Shown: positions 1 through 8,627 of the stretch, piece after piece
Layout of the letters: each line of letters begins with the position of its first letter
Position numbering within the stretch: the first letter of the stretch is position 1
Origin: Anaerobacillus sp. CMMVII
GTDB taxonomy: Bacteria; Bacillota; Bacilli; Bacillales; Anaerobacillaceae
Length of the DNA: 64,000 nucleotides
NCBI RefSeq assembly: GCF_025377685.1
Contig: NZ_JACEHK010000017.1
Location: forward strand, 372,001 to 436,000
Direction: 5' to 3'
The notes under the pieces: generated by a model
Database searches by the model: none
What the model saw: only the letters and a program-made list of their open reading frames with translations
What the model was told of the DNA's origin: nothing
Program-made: the position numbers and the translations under genes

Positions 1-2266
1 CAAAGTTGTGAAAGAAGCAGTGCCAATGACACTTGGTGAAAAAGGTGTTTGGACTGTCACACTTGATAAAGCAAATACAGGATTAGATAGCTTAAGAGGT
101 TTCTACTATCACTTCAGTATTACTCATGGTGAAGTGACGAAATTAGCGCTTGATCCTTATGCAAAATCAATGGCAGCTTGGAGTCATGAAGCAGGGTACC
201 CAGTTGGGAAAGCAGCAATTGTTGATCTTTCTAGCATTGGTCCTGAATTAGATTTTGCCGAGATTCCTGGCTATGAAAAGCGTGAGGATGCGATCATTTA
301 CGAAGTTCACGTTCGTGACTTTACATCTGATCCAAACATTGCAGCAGATCTGAAGGCTCAATTTGGAACTTTCGCTGCCTTTGTTGAAAAATTAGATTAC
401 ATCCAATCATTAGGTGTTACTCATATCCAACTCCTACCAGTGATGAGCTACTTTTTTGGCGACGAATTGAAAAATCAAGTAAGAATGCTCGAGTATGCCT
501 CAACACAAACGAACTATAACTGGGGTTATGACCCTCACAGTTACTTCTCTCTTTCAGGAATGTATTCAGAAAATCCGAATGATCCTGAACTACGAGTAAA
601 AGAATTTAAGAATTTAATTGGTGAGATTCATAGACGTGATATGGGTGTTATTCTAGATGTTGTTTACAACCATACTGCAAGAGTTTCCATTTTCGAAGAC
701 CTTGTACCAAACTACTATCATTTTATGGATGCTGATGGTACGCCAAGAACAAGCTTTGGTGGCGGACGTTTAGGTACAACTCATAAAATGGCAAGAAGAG
801 TTCTTGTTGACTCAATTCTTCACTGGGTCAATGAGTACAAAGTCGATGGTTTCCGTTTTGATATGATGGGTGACCATGATGCAGAAAGTATTCAAGAAGC
901 GTTTGATAAAGCGAAAGCCATCAATCCGAACATTGTGATGATCGGTGAAGGCTGGAGAACATTTGCTGGTGATGAAGGCGATCCTGTACAACCAGCTGAC
1001 CAAGACTGGATGCAATACACAGAAGCTGTTGGTAGCTTCTCTGATGAATTCAGAAATGAATTAAAATCAGGATTCGGTAGCGAAGGTCAACCGAGATTTA
1101 TTACAGACGGTGCAAGAAACGTTCAACAAATTTTTGAAAACATTAAGGCTCAACCACGTAATTTCGTGGCAGATCAGCCAGGTGATGTCGTTCCTTATAT
1201 TGAAGCGCATGACAACTTAACACTGTACGATGTGATTGCTCAATCAATTAAGAAAGACCCAGCAATTGCTGCCAATGATTTAGAGATCCATAAGCGAATT
1301 AGAATTGGGAATGCGATGGTACTTACAGCTCAAGGAACAGCCTTTATCCACGCTGGTCAAGAGTTTGGACGTACAAAGCAATGGTTAGCTCCGGCCGAAG
1401 AAGCTCCATACAAGTCTACGTTCATGGTAGACCAAGAGGGTAAGCCGTTCCAAAATCCATACTTCATTCATGACTCTTATGACTCGTCAGATATCATTAA
1501 CAGATTTGATTGGGAAAAAGCAACAAACGCTGAGCTATATCCTGTGAACAACGTCACTCGTGAGTACACACAAGGATTAATCGCGTTACGTAGATCAACA
1601 GACGCCTTCAGATTAGGCTCAAAAGAACTAGTTGACCAAAATGTAACCTTAATCAATGCAGCAGAAGTAAGAACAAATGACAAAGTAATCGCCTACCGCA
1701 ACGAAGCAACAAACGGAGATGCCTACTATGTATTCGTTAATGCTGACAACACCGAAAGAAGCTTTACTATCGGTGAAGACTTAACAACAGGCATCGTCAT
1801 AGTAGACAGTGACGAAGCAGGTATTACTGCAGTTCAAGCAGAAACAGGCTTCACGTTAACAACTGAGAAAATTACCTTAGATGCGTTAACAACTGTTGTC
1901 ATTAAAGTTGCGGTCGAGCAGGAAGAGCCAGGCGACGGCGAACCAGGCGATGGTGAACCGGGAGATGGTGAGCCAGGAGATGGTGAACCAGGAGACGGCG
2001 AACCAGGTAATGGTGAAACACCACAACCACCTTCTAAAGACAAAGATAAAGACAAAGATAAAGACAAAGATAAAGATAAAGATAAAGATAAAGACAAAAA
2101 AGATAAAGAAAAGAAAGATAAAGACAAGAAAGACAAAGATAGTAAAAAAGACGCAAAACTACCTGATACAGCAACAACTAACTACAATTGGTTATTTGTA
2201 GGGATGGGCTTAATGTTCGCTGGAGGGGTCTTCTTCATCATTCGAAGAAGAAGAGGAATGGAATAA
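1..2266 (+). CDS. pulA: Type I pullulanase, cell-surface anchored (5' end outside window)
   Basis: Debranching enzyme that hydrolyses alpha-1,6 links of pullulan and starch outside the cell. The frame is open from base 2; the first internal start (GTG at 8) falls inside the protein, so the signal peptide and N-terminal domains are lost off the edge. The pullulanase signature YNWGYDP lies near residue 170 counted from base 8. GH13 catalytic residues are visible as D285 (DGFRFDMMG), E314 (MIGEGW) and D402 (EAHDN). After the GH13 and C-terminal beta domains come about six PGDGE repeats, a Lys/Asp-rich spacer, then LPDTA, a hydrophobic segment and an Arg-rich tail. This is a sortase sorting signal resembling the LPxTA/LPDTS sites of class D and related Bacillus sortases. 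No sortase gene is in the window. Confidence 0.93.
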   Translation, partial: KVVKEAVPMTLGEKGVWTVTLDKANTGLDSLRGFYYHFSITHGEVTKLALDPYAKSMAAWSHEAGYPVGKAAIVDLSSIGPELDFAEIPGYEKREDAIIYEVHVRDFTSDPNIAADLKAQFGTFAAFVEKLDYIQSLGVTHIQLLPVMSYFFGDELKNQVRMLEYASTQTNYNWGYDPHSYFSLSGMYSENPNDPELRVKEFKNLIGEIHRRDMGVILDVVYNHTARVSIFEDLVPNYYHFMDADGTPRTSFGGGRLGTTHKMARRVLVDSILHWVNEYKVDGFRFDMMGDHDAESIQEAFDKAKAINPNIVMIGEGWRTFAGDEGDPVQPADQDWMQYTEAVGSFSDEFRNELKSGFGSEGQPRFITDGARNVQQIFENIKAQPRNFVADQPGDVVPYIEAHDNLTLYDVIAQSIKKDPAIAANDLEIHKRIRIGNAMVLTAQGTAFIHAGQEFGRTKQWLAPAEEAPYKSTFMVDQEGKPFQNPYFIHDSYDSSDIINRFDWEKATNAELYPVNNVTREYTQGLIALRRSTDAFRLGSKELVDQNVTLINAAEVRTNDKVIAYRNEATNGDAYYVFVNADNTERSFTIGEDLTTGIVIVDSDEAGITAVQAETGFTLTTEKITLDALTTVVIKVAVEQEEPGDGEPGDGEPGDGEPGDGEPGDGEPGNGETPQPPSKDKDKDKDKDKDKDKDKDKDKKDKEKKDKDKKDKDSKKDAKLPDTATTNYNWLFVGMGLMFAGGVFFIIRRRRGME
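1927..2151 (+). repeat. In-gene tandem repeats coding PGDGE and Lys-Asp spacer
   Basis: 15-base units coding PGDGE occur about six times, followed by 6-base units coding Lys-Asp. They form the wall-spanning stalk ahead of the LPDTA motif. Such repeats are prone to length change by slippage. Confidence 0.9.
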
Positions 2267-2276
2267 CAAAAGTGAG

Positions 2277-2314
2277 AGTCTAGTAGCCTAATTGGCTACT
2301 AGACTTTTTTATTT
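2277..2314 (+). terminator. Rho-independent terminator after pullulanase
   Basis: A perfect 12-bp stem (2277-2288 with 2294-2305) has a 5-base loop and a following T run. Confidence 0.93.
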
Positions 2315-2368
2315 ATTTTCGTTTTTTGTCCATGCCGCGTGGAAAATGAATGAAAAATGTCCACGAGC

Positions 2369-2381
2369 GGTGTCAGACACC
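2369..2381. repeat. Isolated GGTGTCAGACACC palindrome
   Basis: A 13-base palindrome in the gap between the pullulanase and the next gene. It resembles the half-sites of the GGGGTCTGACCCC repeat (REP-B) and may be a solitary unit of a related family. Confidence 0.5.
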
Positions 2382-2578
2382 ATGTTTTAATTTTATTCTG
2401 TAAATTAGTGGTAAATTTTGAAACCTTTTTGAAATATAGAACGTCTATTATAGTGAGTTAAGTGATCATGCAGATGTCAATCAGGTGTGACTAAAGATAG
2501 ATTGTAGAAATTTGATTTTTGAGTTATAAATAAGGGGGGATTACCATCAATATTATTACCACAAATTTAGAAGGGGAT

Positions 2579-2809
2579 TTGACGATCGAACGTGATACGA
2601 GTATTAACGGGAAAGTGATCGGATGTATAAATGTATTACCAGGAGCAAGTCTCGATTTAAATGCTGACGTAATTGGAAATATTACTCTACAACAGTACTC
2701 GCGCATCTCCGTCAGAGGCAACGTTCATGGCAATATCATCCGCCATAAGAGTGCTGGTATAGAATTATTATCAAAAATTGATGGTGAAATCATAAATTAT
2801 CGAAAGTAG
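2579..2809 (+). CDS. Bactofilin-like polymer-forming protein (small)
   Basis: 76 residues from the TTG at 2579, made almost wholly of short hydrophobic/Gly alternations (GKVIGCINVLPG, DVIGNITL, GNVHGNII) typical of the right-handed beta-helix of bactofilins (DUF583), which form cytoskeletal filaments. The frame stays open and bactofilin-like upstream to 2540, giving NLEGDLTIERDTSINGK. The strong ribosome site (GGGGGG at 2534-2539) is placed for a non-AUG ATC start at 2546, whereas the TTG has a site only 2 bases away. The true start is therefore uncertain. Family assignment is by pattern only. Confidence 0.6.
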   Translation: MTIERDTSINGKVIGCINVLPGASLDLNADVIGNITLQQYSRISVRGNVHGNIIRHKSAGIELLSKIDGEIINYRK

Positions 2810-2841
2810 ATTTCACACTGATTGAATGAGGTGTATCGATT

Positions 2842-3090
2842 ATGAGAAGACATGGATTAAAAACAGTCATAAGTAATAAGGGGTTTATCTATTTTAATCA
2901 TGCAACTCTAGTCATAGAGTCTGATCAGGATTGGTATATTTCCGTTGCTGACGATCAAGACAATGAATATCAAGGACAGCTTGAGTTAGTCCTAGAAACG
3001 GATGAAGGGCATAGCTACCTCACAAAGGGAAATTATCGTGATCATCGAATTACAGCAGTAGACAGCCTCCATCCTTTAAGAGTAAGTTAA
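2842..3090 (+). CDS. Hypothetical protein, 82 aa
   Basis: Starts with ATG at 2842 after a GAGGTG ribosome site, 32 bases behind the bactofilin-like gene and probably co-transcribed with it. No signal peptide or membrane segment. The sequence is polar and beta-rich with several acidic patches. I do not recognise a family. Confidence 0.65.
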   Translation: MRRHGLKTVISNKGFIYFNHATLVIESDQDWYISVADDQDNEYQGQLELVLETDEGHSYLTKGNYRDHRITAVDSLHPLRVS

Positions 3091-3101
3091 AATAACTTTA
3101 A

Positions 3102-3148
3102 AAACACTAATTGATCCAAAAGATACTGGATTGCTTAGTGTTTATTTG
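3102..3148 (+). terminator. Probable terminator
   Basis: AACACTAA pairs with TTAGTGTT across an inner GATCC/GGAT stem, followed by a T-rich tract. Confidence 0.65.
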
Positions 3149-3437
3149 TTTTATAGCCTCAAAATGTAATGTAGTTACCTGGATATTTATGTTAAAATTA
3201 AGTGTCAGATAAATCAGATTTTTCACCGTGTGAAGATTTATAAAAAGATAGTAAGGTTGCTATTGATCTAGAATTTTTGCCGAAATAGTAAATTATTTTT
3301 TCGCAATCGACCATATTTATCAATTATTTATAATCCCTTTAATGGCAATGATCCTTTTATTAGTTCAAATCTAACGAAGAATAAAGTGATGTGTTAGCAA
3401 GAATTTACTTCGCAAGTCCTGTAGGAGGTTACTAAAG
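3149..3437. other. Intergenic region with extended -10 motif
   Basis: 289 bases without a recognisable gene. It holds an extended -10-like TGTTAAAAT at 3190-3198, a form that recurs ahead of other genes in this window. The remainder is AT-rich with no clear structure. Confidence 0.4.
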
Positions 3438-3635
3438 ATGGAAGGCCCATTATTTCTAATATTACTGCTTGTTTTAATACTGAGTGGTATCTACTGCACC
3501 CATAAGGCCATAAATGGTGTATCTACAGAAGAACAGAATCAACAACTCGAATTAACCAAGCAATTAATAGAGCTGCAGCATGAGGTCCTTAAAACACAAA
3601 AGCAAATCCTAGAGAAATTAGACCGTTTGAAATAG
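3438..3635 (+). CDS. Small membrane-anchored coiled-coil protein, 65 aa
   Basis: A strong GGAGG ribosome site precedes ATG 3438. Residues 4-20 form a membrane helix; residues 30-64 are charged with heptad spacing (LELTKQLIELQHEVL), predicted coiled coil. It resembles small single-pass Bacillus proteins of unknown role. I assign no function. Confidence 0.65.
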   Translation: MEGPLFLILLLVLILSGIYCTHKAINGVSTEEQNQQLELTKQLIELQHEVLKTQKQILEKLDRLK

Positions 3636-3740
3636 CTGGACTGAGTAGATGAAACAAAACGTACTTTCTGTTGATAAATCCTTTTAAAGGTAATGTTTAT
3701 CAACTCGAAGATCATAATGAAGCGTAGGAGTGTGAGCGTT

Positions 3741-3977
3741 GTGAATAAAAATACGAAAAAAGCATTACATATCATGGGTATGTTAATTTTTGGCGGGTGG
3801 TTTATCACCTCGTTTATTGAGGCAGCCAATTCATCCATTAAATATTCGACCTACACAATTTGGGAGTTTCGTTTATTTATTGTTGGTTGTGCAGCTATTT
3901 TCTACTTACAAGTTTTCTTTTTTGATAGAAAAGTGAGTAAGAGTGCGGAAAATCCTTCCCAGTCAAAAGCGTCGTAG
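3741..3977 (+). CDS. Small two-TM membrane protein, 78 aa
   Basis: GTG at 3741 is chosen because TAGGAG lies about ten bases upstream; the frame is open back to 3693. Two hydrophobic helices flank a short polar segment, followed by a basic/Ser-rich tail. The next small membrane gene starts six bases after the stop, so the two are likely translated together. Family unknown. Confidence 0.6.
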   Translation: MNKNTKKALHIMGMLIFGGWFITSFIEAANSSIKYSTYTIWEFRLFIVGCAAIFYLQVFFFDRKVSKSAENPSQSKAS

Positions 3978-3982
3978 AACCA

Positions 3983-4153
3983 ATGACTCTAGGTCTTTTT
4001 ATTAACTTTCTTGTTATTTTTTCGATGTTTTATGGGTTTAGGTATTTTTTTGATCCTAAGTACAAATATGAAGGGTTTAAGAAACTGACAATCGATGTTG
4101 TTGTTATTACTATTTTAGCCTTTATTGTTCAATTGATTTTTACGCTATTTTAA
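3983..4153 (+). CDS. Small membrane protein, 56 aa
   Basis: ATG 3983 to TAA 4151-4153. Two hydrophobic segments surround a polar loop (FDPKYKYEGFKK). It lacks its own clear ribosome site, which suggests coupling to the gene ending at 3977. A strong terminator follows directly. Unknown function. Confidence 0.55.
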   Translation: MTLGLFINFLVIFSMFYGFRYFFDPKYKYEGFKKLTIDVVVITILAFIVQLIFTLF

Positions 4154-4170
4154 TAAGATTTTATAGACCA

Positions 4171-4197
4171 AAGCCAAGCTTATGCTTGGCTTTTTTA
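4171..4197 (+). terminator. Rho-independent terminator
   Basis: Nine-bp stem AAGCCAAGC/GCTTGGCTT with a 4-base loop and a T run. Confidence 0.93.
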
Positions 4198-4339
4198 CGA
4201 TTTTCTTAAAATAGGTCTAAAAAAACGACAATCTACTAAAAATAAGAAATTTCTCCTAATTATTTTGTCAAATAGACTAGACTTGAGTGGAAAAATGTAG
4301 TTTATTTGTATATATAGTGAAAAATTGCGGGGTGATTAT

Positions 4340-6136
4340 TTGAGAAGATTTTTACTAATAGGTTTGGTTATTATCATAGCTTTTGTTACAAATTTTCAGT
4401 TTAATAGTAAAGATTACATAGTTTATAGTGATAATAGTAGAGTTGCAGTTGGTGAGGTAACTGCCTCGCTATTAAATGTTCGCAGTGAGGCGAATGCAAA
4501 TGCGAGGAGAATTGCGCAACTACCTAAAGGTACGAAAGTTTCAATTTTTGAAATTGGAGTCAATAAAGATTGGCTAAAAATAAATGTGAATAACCAATGG
4601 GGCTTTGTTCACAAAGACTTCGTAACGATTACTGAAACGTTTGCTCCTACTAATACACTACAAAAGGTTGCTGAAGGCCAAGTAAATGCTTCGAATTTAA
4701 ATGTTCGTAGTGAACCAAATACATCTTCACAAAGAATTAGCATTCTAGCAAACGGAACAAAGATTGATATTTTTGAAACGGGTGTTAATAAAGATTGGCT
4801 AAAAATTCGCGTAAATGACCGCTGGGGCTTCGTTCATAGTAGCTTTGTAACGATTACGCAGCAAACAAAGCCTACGACTCCTGCAGCAAATCAGGTGATA
4901 AGCAAAGGTCGAGTTACCGTAAACGCGCTAAATGTCCGTAGCGAGCCGCGTACAACCGCTAAACGGATCACCATTCTTGCAGAAGGAACGCAGCTAGACA
5001 TTTATGAAACCGGCGTCAATAAAGACTGGCTAAGAATCAGAGTCAACAACGAATGGGGCTTTGTCCATCGAGATTTTGTTACGATTACTCAAGGAAGCAA
5101 TAATCCCACACCGACAACTCCTACAGCACCTGTGACAGTCGTCGCAAAAGGTCAAGTGACGGTAAATGCCTTAAATGTCCGGGCGGAACCAAACACGACG
5201 GCAAGACGAGTGACGATACTCGCTGAAGGAACGCAGCTAGACATCTACGAAACAGGCGTTAATAAAGATTGGTTAAAAATTCAGGTAAATAACGAGTGGG
5301 GCTTCGTCCACAGTAGCTTTGTTGCAATCGCTCAAGCAACGACCCCAGCACCACCAGCAAACCAAGTCATTGGAAAAGCGGAAGTTACGGCGACAACCTT
5401 AAATGTTCGTAGTGAACCGAATGTGACGTCAAGGATCATCGGAAACCTTGCAGCAAGAACTCAAGTTGATTTTTACGAACAAGGCGTTAACAAAGACTGG
5501 TTAAAAATTAAAGTTGGCAACGAGTGGGGCTTTATTCACGGAAACCATGTAAGAATACTAGGAAATCAACCAACCATTGATACATCAAAGCTCAAAGACA
5601 AAGTCATTGTCATTGATCCAGGACATGGTGGGAGAGACCCGGGTGCTGTTGCCTTTGGTTTAATGGAAAAGGATATCGTCTTATCAACGGCCTTGATTTT
5701 AGAAAAGAAGCTTCAACAAGCTGGGGCAAAAGTTGTTTTGACTAGATCGACAGACGTCTTTTTAGCGCTCAGTGATCGCACGAAGGTCGTGAATAACCAA
5801 AATGCTGATATCTTTTTAAGTATCCATGTTAATTCATCTTCAATCGCGACGGCGCATGGCACGGAAACATTTTGGAATCGTAATTATGAGCTATACAACA
5901 GTCAGTTGCTAGCTTCGAGTTTACAGTCGAAGCTCGTTAATACATTATCAACTAGAGATCGTGGCGTGAAGGAAGCGGGCTTTGAAATCATCAAGTATAC
6001 GAGAGTACCAAGTGTTCTCATCGAGCTCGGCTTTTTAACAAACCAAAACGAAGCCCAACGTTTAGCGAGCCCACAGTTCCAAGATCAGGCAGCACAAGCA
6101 ATTTTAGAGGGCTTAGTAGATTTCTATAATAAATAA
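4340..6136 (+). CDS. N-acetylmuramoyl-L-alanine amidase with five SH3b repeats
   Basis: Zn-dependent amidase_3 enzyme that cuts the bond between N-acetylmuramic acid and L-alanine in peptidoglycan. TTG 4340 is chosen because GGGGTGAT sits just upstream; the frame extends to 4325. The N-terminus is a signal peptide/anchor. Five SH3_3 repeats follow, each with LNVRSEPN and a NKDWLKI..WGFVH core, joined by Pro/Thr linkers. The last ~180 residues are the catalytic domain, with visible zinc/catalytic motifs DPGHGGRDPG, the Glu of GLMEKD, SIHVNS and the final VLIELGF. It sits alone between two terminated units, followed by MITE-C copy 1. Confidence 0.93.
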   Translation: MRRFLLIGLVIIIAFVTNFQFNSKDYIVYSDNSRVAVGEVTASLLNVRSEANANARRIAQLPKGTKVSIFEIGVNKDWLKINVNNQWGFVHKDFVTITETFAPTNTLQKVAEGQVNASNLNVRSEPNTSSQRISILANGTKIDIFETGVNKDWLKIRVNDRWGFVHSSFVTITQQTKPTTPAANQVISKGRVTVNALNVRSEPRTTAKRITILAEGTQLDIYETGVNKDWLRIRVNNEWGFVHRDFVTITQGSNNPTPTTPTAPVTVVAKGQVTVNALNVRAEPNTTARRVTILAEGTQLDIYETGVNKDWLKIQVNNEWGFVHSSFVAIAQATTPAPPANQVIGKAEVTATTLNVRSEPNVTSRIIGNLAARTQVDFYEQGVNKDWLKIKVGNEWGFIHGNHVRILGNQPTIDTSKLKDKVIVIDPGHGGRDPGAVAFGLMEKDIVLSTALILEKKLQQAGAKVVLTRSTDVFLALSDRTKVVNNQNADIFLSIHVNSSSIATAHGTETFWNRNYELYNSQLLASSLQSKLVNTLSTRDRGVKEAGFEIIKYTRVPSVLIELGFLTNQNEAQRLASPQFQDQAAQAILEGLVDFYNK

Positions 6137-6137
6137 T

Positions 6138-6357
6138 GGCTCTTTTCGTAAACATTGCTCCTGCGGTTACTCGTCGCACAAAAAAACTTGTTGCTATTTA
6201 ACCAAAGATAAATAGATAAATCCCTTAGTTGAAGAATTCACCCCGTAGAATAAGTAAGAAAAGAGCAATGCTTACTAAATAAGTAGTGATATCTTAATAT
6301 TCGTGTGTAAAAATCCGGCTTTTGGGATTTTTACGAAAGCAACAAACTTTGCGAAAA
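6138..6357 (+). repeat. MITE-C copy 1 (~220 bp interspersed repeat)
   Basis: Shares long identical stretches with 50784-50976 and, inverted, with 59668-59850. Its ends are imperfect inverted repeats of the type TTTTCGYAAA. The interior holds the conserved TGCTCCTGCGGTTACTCGTC block. This copy has an extra internal hairpin (AAAAATCC/GGGATTTTT). No coding capacity. Confidence 0.85.
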
Positions 6358-6392
6358 TAGTATAAATAATCCACACAACAAGAGGTGCAAAA

Positions 6393-6506
6393 ATGAAGGA
6401 AATAAAATGGGGTTCCCCACTTAGCTTCGCATGTCTTGGTATCTTTTTAGTCGGAGTGTCATTATTACTAGATACCATCTGGAAATATTTTTTGAGTTTT
6501 GGATAA
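6393..6506 (+). CDS. Small membrane protein, 37 aa
   Basis: ATG 6393 has an AGAGGTG ribosome site. The product is one membrane helix (FACLGIFLVGVSLLL) with charged ends. A terminator follows at once. It is very short but has good expression signals. Unknown function. Confidence 0.5.
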   Translation: MKEIKWGSPLSFACLGIFLVGVSLLLDTIWKYFLSFG

Positions 6507-6516
6507 ATAGTTATTT

Positions 6517-6552
6517 GGAGATTAATTCGCTCATGAATTGATCTCCTTTTTT
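6517..6552 (+). terminator. Rho-independent terminator
   Basis: GGAGATTAATTC pairs with GAATTGATCTCC and a T run follows. Confidence 0.9.
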
Positions 6553-6775
6553 ATTGTGCAGGCCCCTCTGGAAATTGGTATTTTATGTTAAAATAAATCT
6601 GGCAATCGTTTTTTTGAAAGTACAGAAACTACGTGAATTTCCTAATAATCTTGTGCTGGGCTTACAGAAATGTACTAGGCGAAAGAAATGTATAATAATT
6701 GTAGCGCTGAACACGAAATATATTTTGTAATGGTCTGCTTTTCTTGTAATAAAACCAATTTTTCAAGGAGGAATT

Positions 6776-7162
6776 ATGCACCCATCAGAGCTGATAGAAA
6801 TCATATTTGTAGGGGTAACTATTGCAGCAATCATAGTGATTTCCTTATTTTTAAAAGGTAGATGGCGTAAGGTTGGATGGTCATTGGCTTTCGGTGTTTT
6901 GGTGGCATTTGCGATTTTTTATACTGCACGACCTTATTGGATTGATGTACAAATTGACCAAAAAGTTGTCCTATTAGAGTCTTATTTAGAACAACAGTTT
7001 CCAGATGAAGTATGGACAATAACAACTGTACCTCACCGCAAGAATGGCTACAAACATCTAAACCCCTATTACATTGGTGTCGTTTTCGAAGATGAGCCAG
7101 ACGTTACTTATCATTATTGGGTAGAAAAGGATAACATTTACCAAATCAGCTATTTAAGGTAG
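6776..7162 (+). CDS. Membrane protein with extracytoplasmic domain, 128 aa
   Basis: An AAGGAGGAATT ribosome site fixes ATG 6776. Two hydrophobic segments (about residues 7-25 and 34-50) are followed by a soluble domain with LEQQFPDEVWTI and YIGVVFEDEPDVTYHYWV, resembling small DUF3139-type Bacillus proteins; this is a pattern match only. The stop codon lies at the first bases of a REP-A copy. Confidence 0.7.
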   Translation: MHPSELIEIIFVGVTIAAIIVISLFLKGRWRKVGWSLAFGVLVAFAIFYTARPYWIDVQIDQKVVLLESYLEQQFPDEVWTITTVPHRKNGYKHLNPYYIGVVFEDEPDVTYHYWVEKDNIYQISYLR

Positions 7163-7234
7163 CACGGGGACGGTTCTGGTGCTTCATCAGGAGCTTTCTA
7201 AATGGGGAAGCACCAGAACCGTCCCCGTGCTTCT
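7161..7234. repeat. REP-A repeat, paired (copy 1)
   Basis: Family consensus: two inverted units, GGAAGCnnGGGGACGGTTCTGC... and ...GCCAGAACCGTCCCCnnGCTTCC, joined by a short or long spacer. Each unit alone can also fold, because its GGAAGC end pairs with its own GCTTCC end. Here the variable dinucleotide is AC on the left and GT on the right, which pair. Confidence 0.95.
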
Positions 7235-7242
7235 CAAAACCT

Positions 7243-7288
7243 AAGAGCCATGAGACAAACGAATTGTTCTCATGGCTCTTTCGTTTTT
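7243..7288 (+). terminator. Rho-independent terminator
   Basis: AGAGCCATGAG pairs with CTCATGGCTCT around an inner ACAA/TTGT stem; TTTCGTTTTTT follows. Confidence 0.9.
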
Positions 7289-7415
7289 TAAAGCGACTAA
7301 TAAAATTACCGTTTTTTGTTAATAATGGGTTGATAGGTTCTTAGCCGAGCTACATATTAGAACTTAGTAGCGAAAATAGGTATACAGTTATCGCCTTTTC
7401 GTAAAGGATGGTTAA

Positions 7416-8615
7416 ATGAGATCAATCGTTCAGGTATTTTCATTTGATTTAACTTCCAAGATTCTCTTAGGGGTCATTGGAATTATCATTATTCGTTATA
7501 TGCCAGAAACAGAATATGCGCTGTATAGCTTCGCGTTAGCGATGATTACAGTTGTCGCGCAAACCTTGGCAGCTACATTTCGAAGAATTTATATCGTTGG
7601 CTTTAGCGAGTTTGATTTGAAACAGCATAGCGACTCGTTTTTAGGATTACAACTATTAATAATCTTGTTTTTGACGATCGTCAGCATCCCATTTCACATC
7701 TATTTTAATGGAGTTTATCTATTAATTCTAATCATGATTGTTGGAACGACGTTGGTTGAATACATCAAAACTGCCTACCAACAGGAACTACAATTTTTAA
7801 AGTTTTCGGTTGTAGAAATTGTTCGCTCAGCTTCGTTTTTTGCACTGACGCTTCTGCTAATCTTTTTATTTAGACATAGTATTAGTGCCTGGCAGGTACT
7901 CTCTATCCAAGCGTCAACGATGTTTTTTATCTTTATTCTCGTATTCCGGAGTAAATTAAATCTGAAACAAATTTTTGCAATAAAAAAAGCGTTGGAAATC
8001 GGAAAATCGATTTTTAAGGGATCATATAAATACTTGTTAGGACTGACATTTTTTACAACGATTTGTGCGCAGTTAGATGTGTTTATGCTGAAGTGGATTT
8101 CCACAGAATTGCAGTTAGCGACGTACGGCTCTGCGTTTCGTTACTACACCTTAGTTTTTTTAGCATTAAATTCAGTCAATGCGGTATTATTACCCATCAT
8201 TCAAAATACCAATAATCGTAGCGAACTTGACGACATATATATGAAACATCGAAAAATGTTAATGTTGTTTGTGCCGATCGTTTTGATAGGGGCGTGGCTT
8301 TCAGGCTGGATCATTCCTTATATCGATATGGGCAAGTATCCTGATGCTGTTGCGACCTTTCGTATTTTAGCAGTTTCAGCGATTTTCTCATTTGCTTTTA
8401 GCCCCCATGTAAATCTAGTCATGAAATTTGGTGGCTTCAAGTATTTGTACTATGTAATTGTCATAGCGGTTGTGATGAATTTAGCTTTGAATAGTATTTT
8501 AATACCTTTGTATGGCGCAATCGGCGCGGCTATTGCAACATTGGTTACGTTTTTGTTTAACAATTACTTAACGTATGTACGTGCGCATAAACTTCGTGCA
8601 GATTTTCATGATTGA
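7416..8615 (+). CDS. Polysaccharide flippase (Wzx/MOP family)
   Basis: 399 residues with about 12 hydrophobic segments, the layout of the polysaccharide biosynthesis/MATE-like (MOP) family that flips lipid-linked sugar repeats across the membrane. Landmarks are the N-terminal GIIIIRYM helix and the LFNNYLTYVRA C-terminus. The start at 7416 has AAGGATG upstream. It heads an operon: the UDP-sugar dehydrogenase begins 12 bases after its stop. TuaB of the teichuronic acid pathway is the closest role by context. Confidence 0.85.
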   Translation: MRSIVQVFSFDLTSKILLGVIGIIIIRYMPETEYALYSFALAMITVVAQTLAATFRRIYIVGFSEFDLKQHSDSFLGLQLLIILFLTIVSIPFHIYFNGVYLLILIMIVGTTLVEYIKTAYQQELQFLKFSVVEIVRSASFFALTLLLIFLFRHSISAWQVLSIQASTMFFIFILVFRSKLNLKQIFAIKKALEIGKSIFKGSYKYLLGLTFFTTICAQLDVFMLKWISTELQLATYGSAFRYYTLVFLALNSVNAVLLPIIQNTNNRSELDDIYMKHRKMLMLFVPIVLIGAWLSGWIIPYIDMGKYPDAVATFRILAVSAIFSFAFSPHVNLVMKFGGFKYLYYVIVIAVVMNLALNSILIPLYGAIGAAIATLVTFLFNNYLTYVRAHKLRADFHD

Positions 8616-8627
8616 ATGGAGGGGATT

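Noticed and set aside
1834-2136. Antisense Ser-Leu-rich frame in the pullulanase gene
   Set aside because: A by-product of the Lys-Asp and PGDGE repeats on the coding strand.
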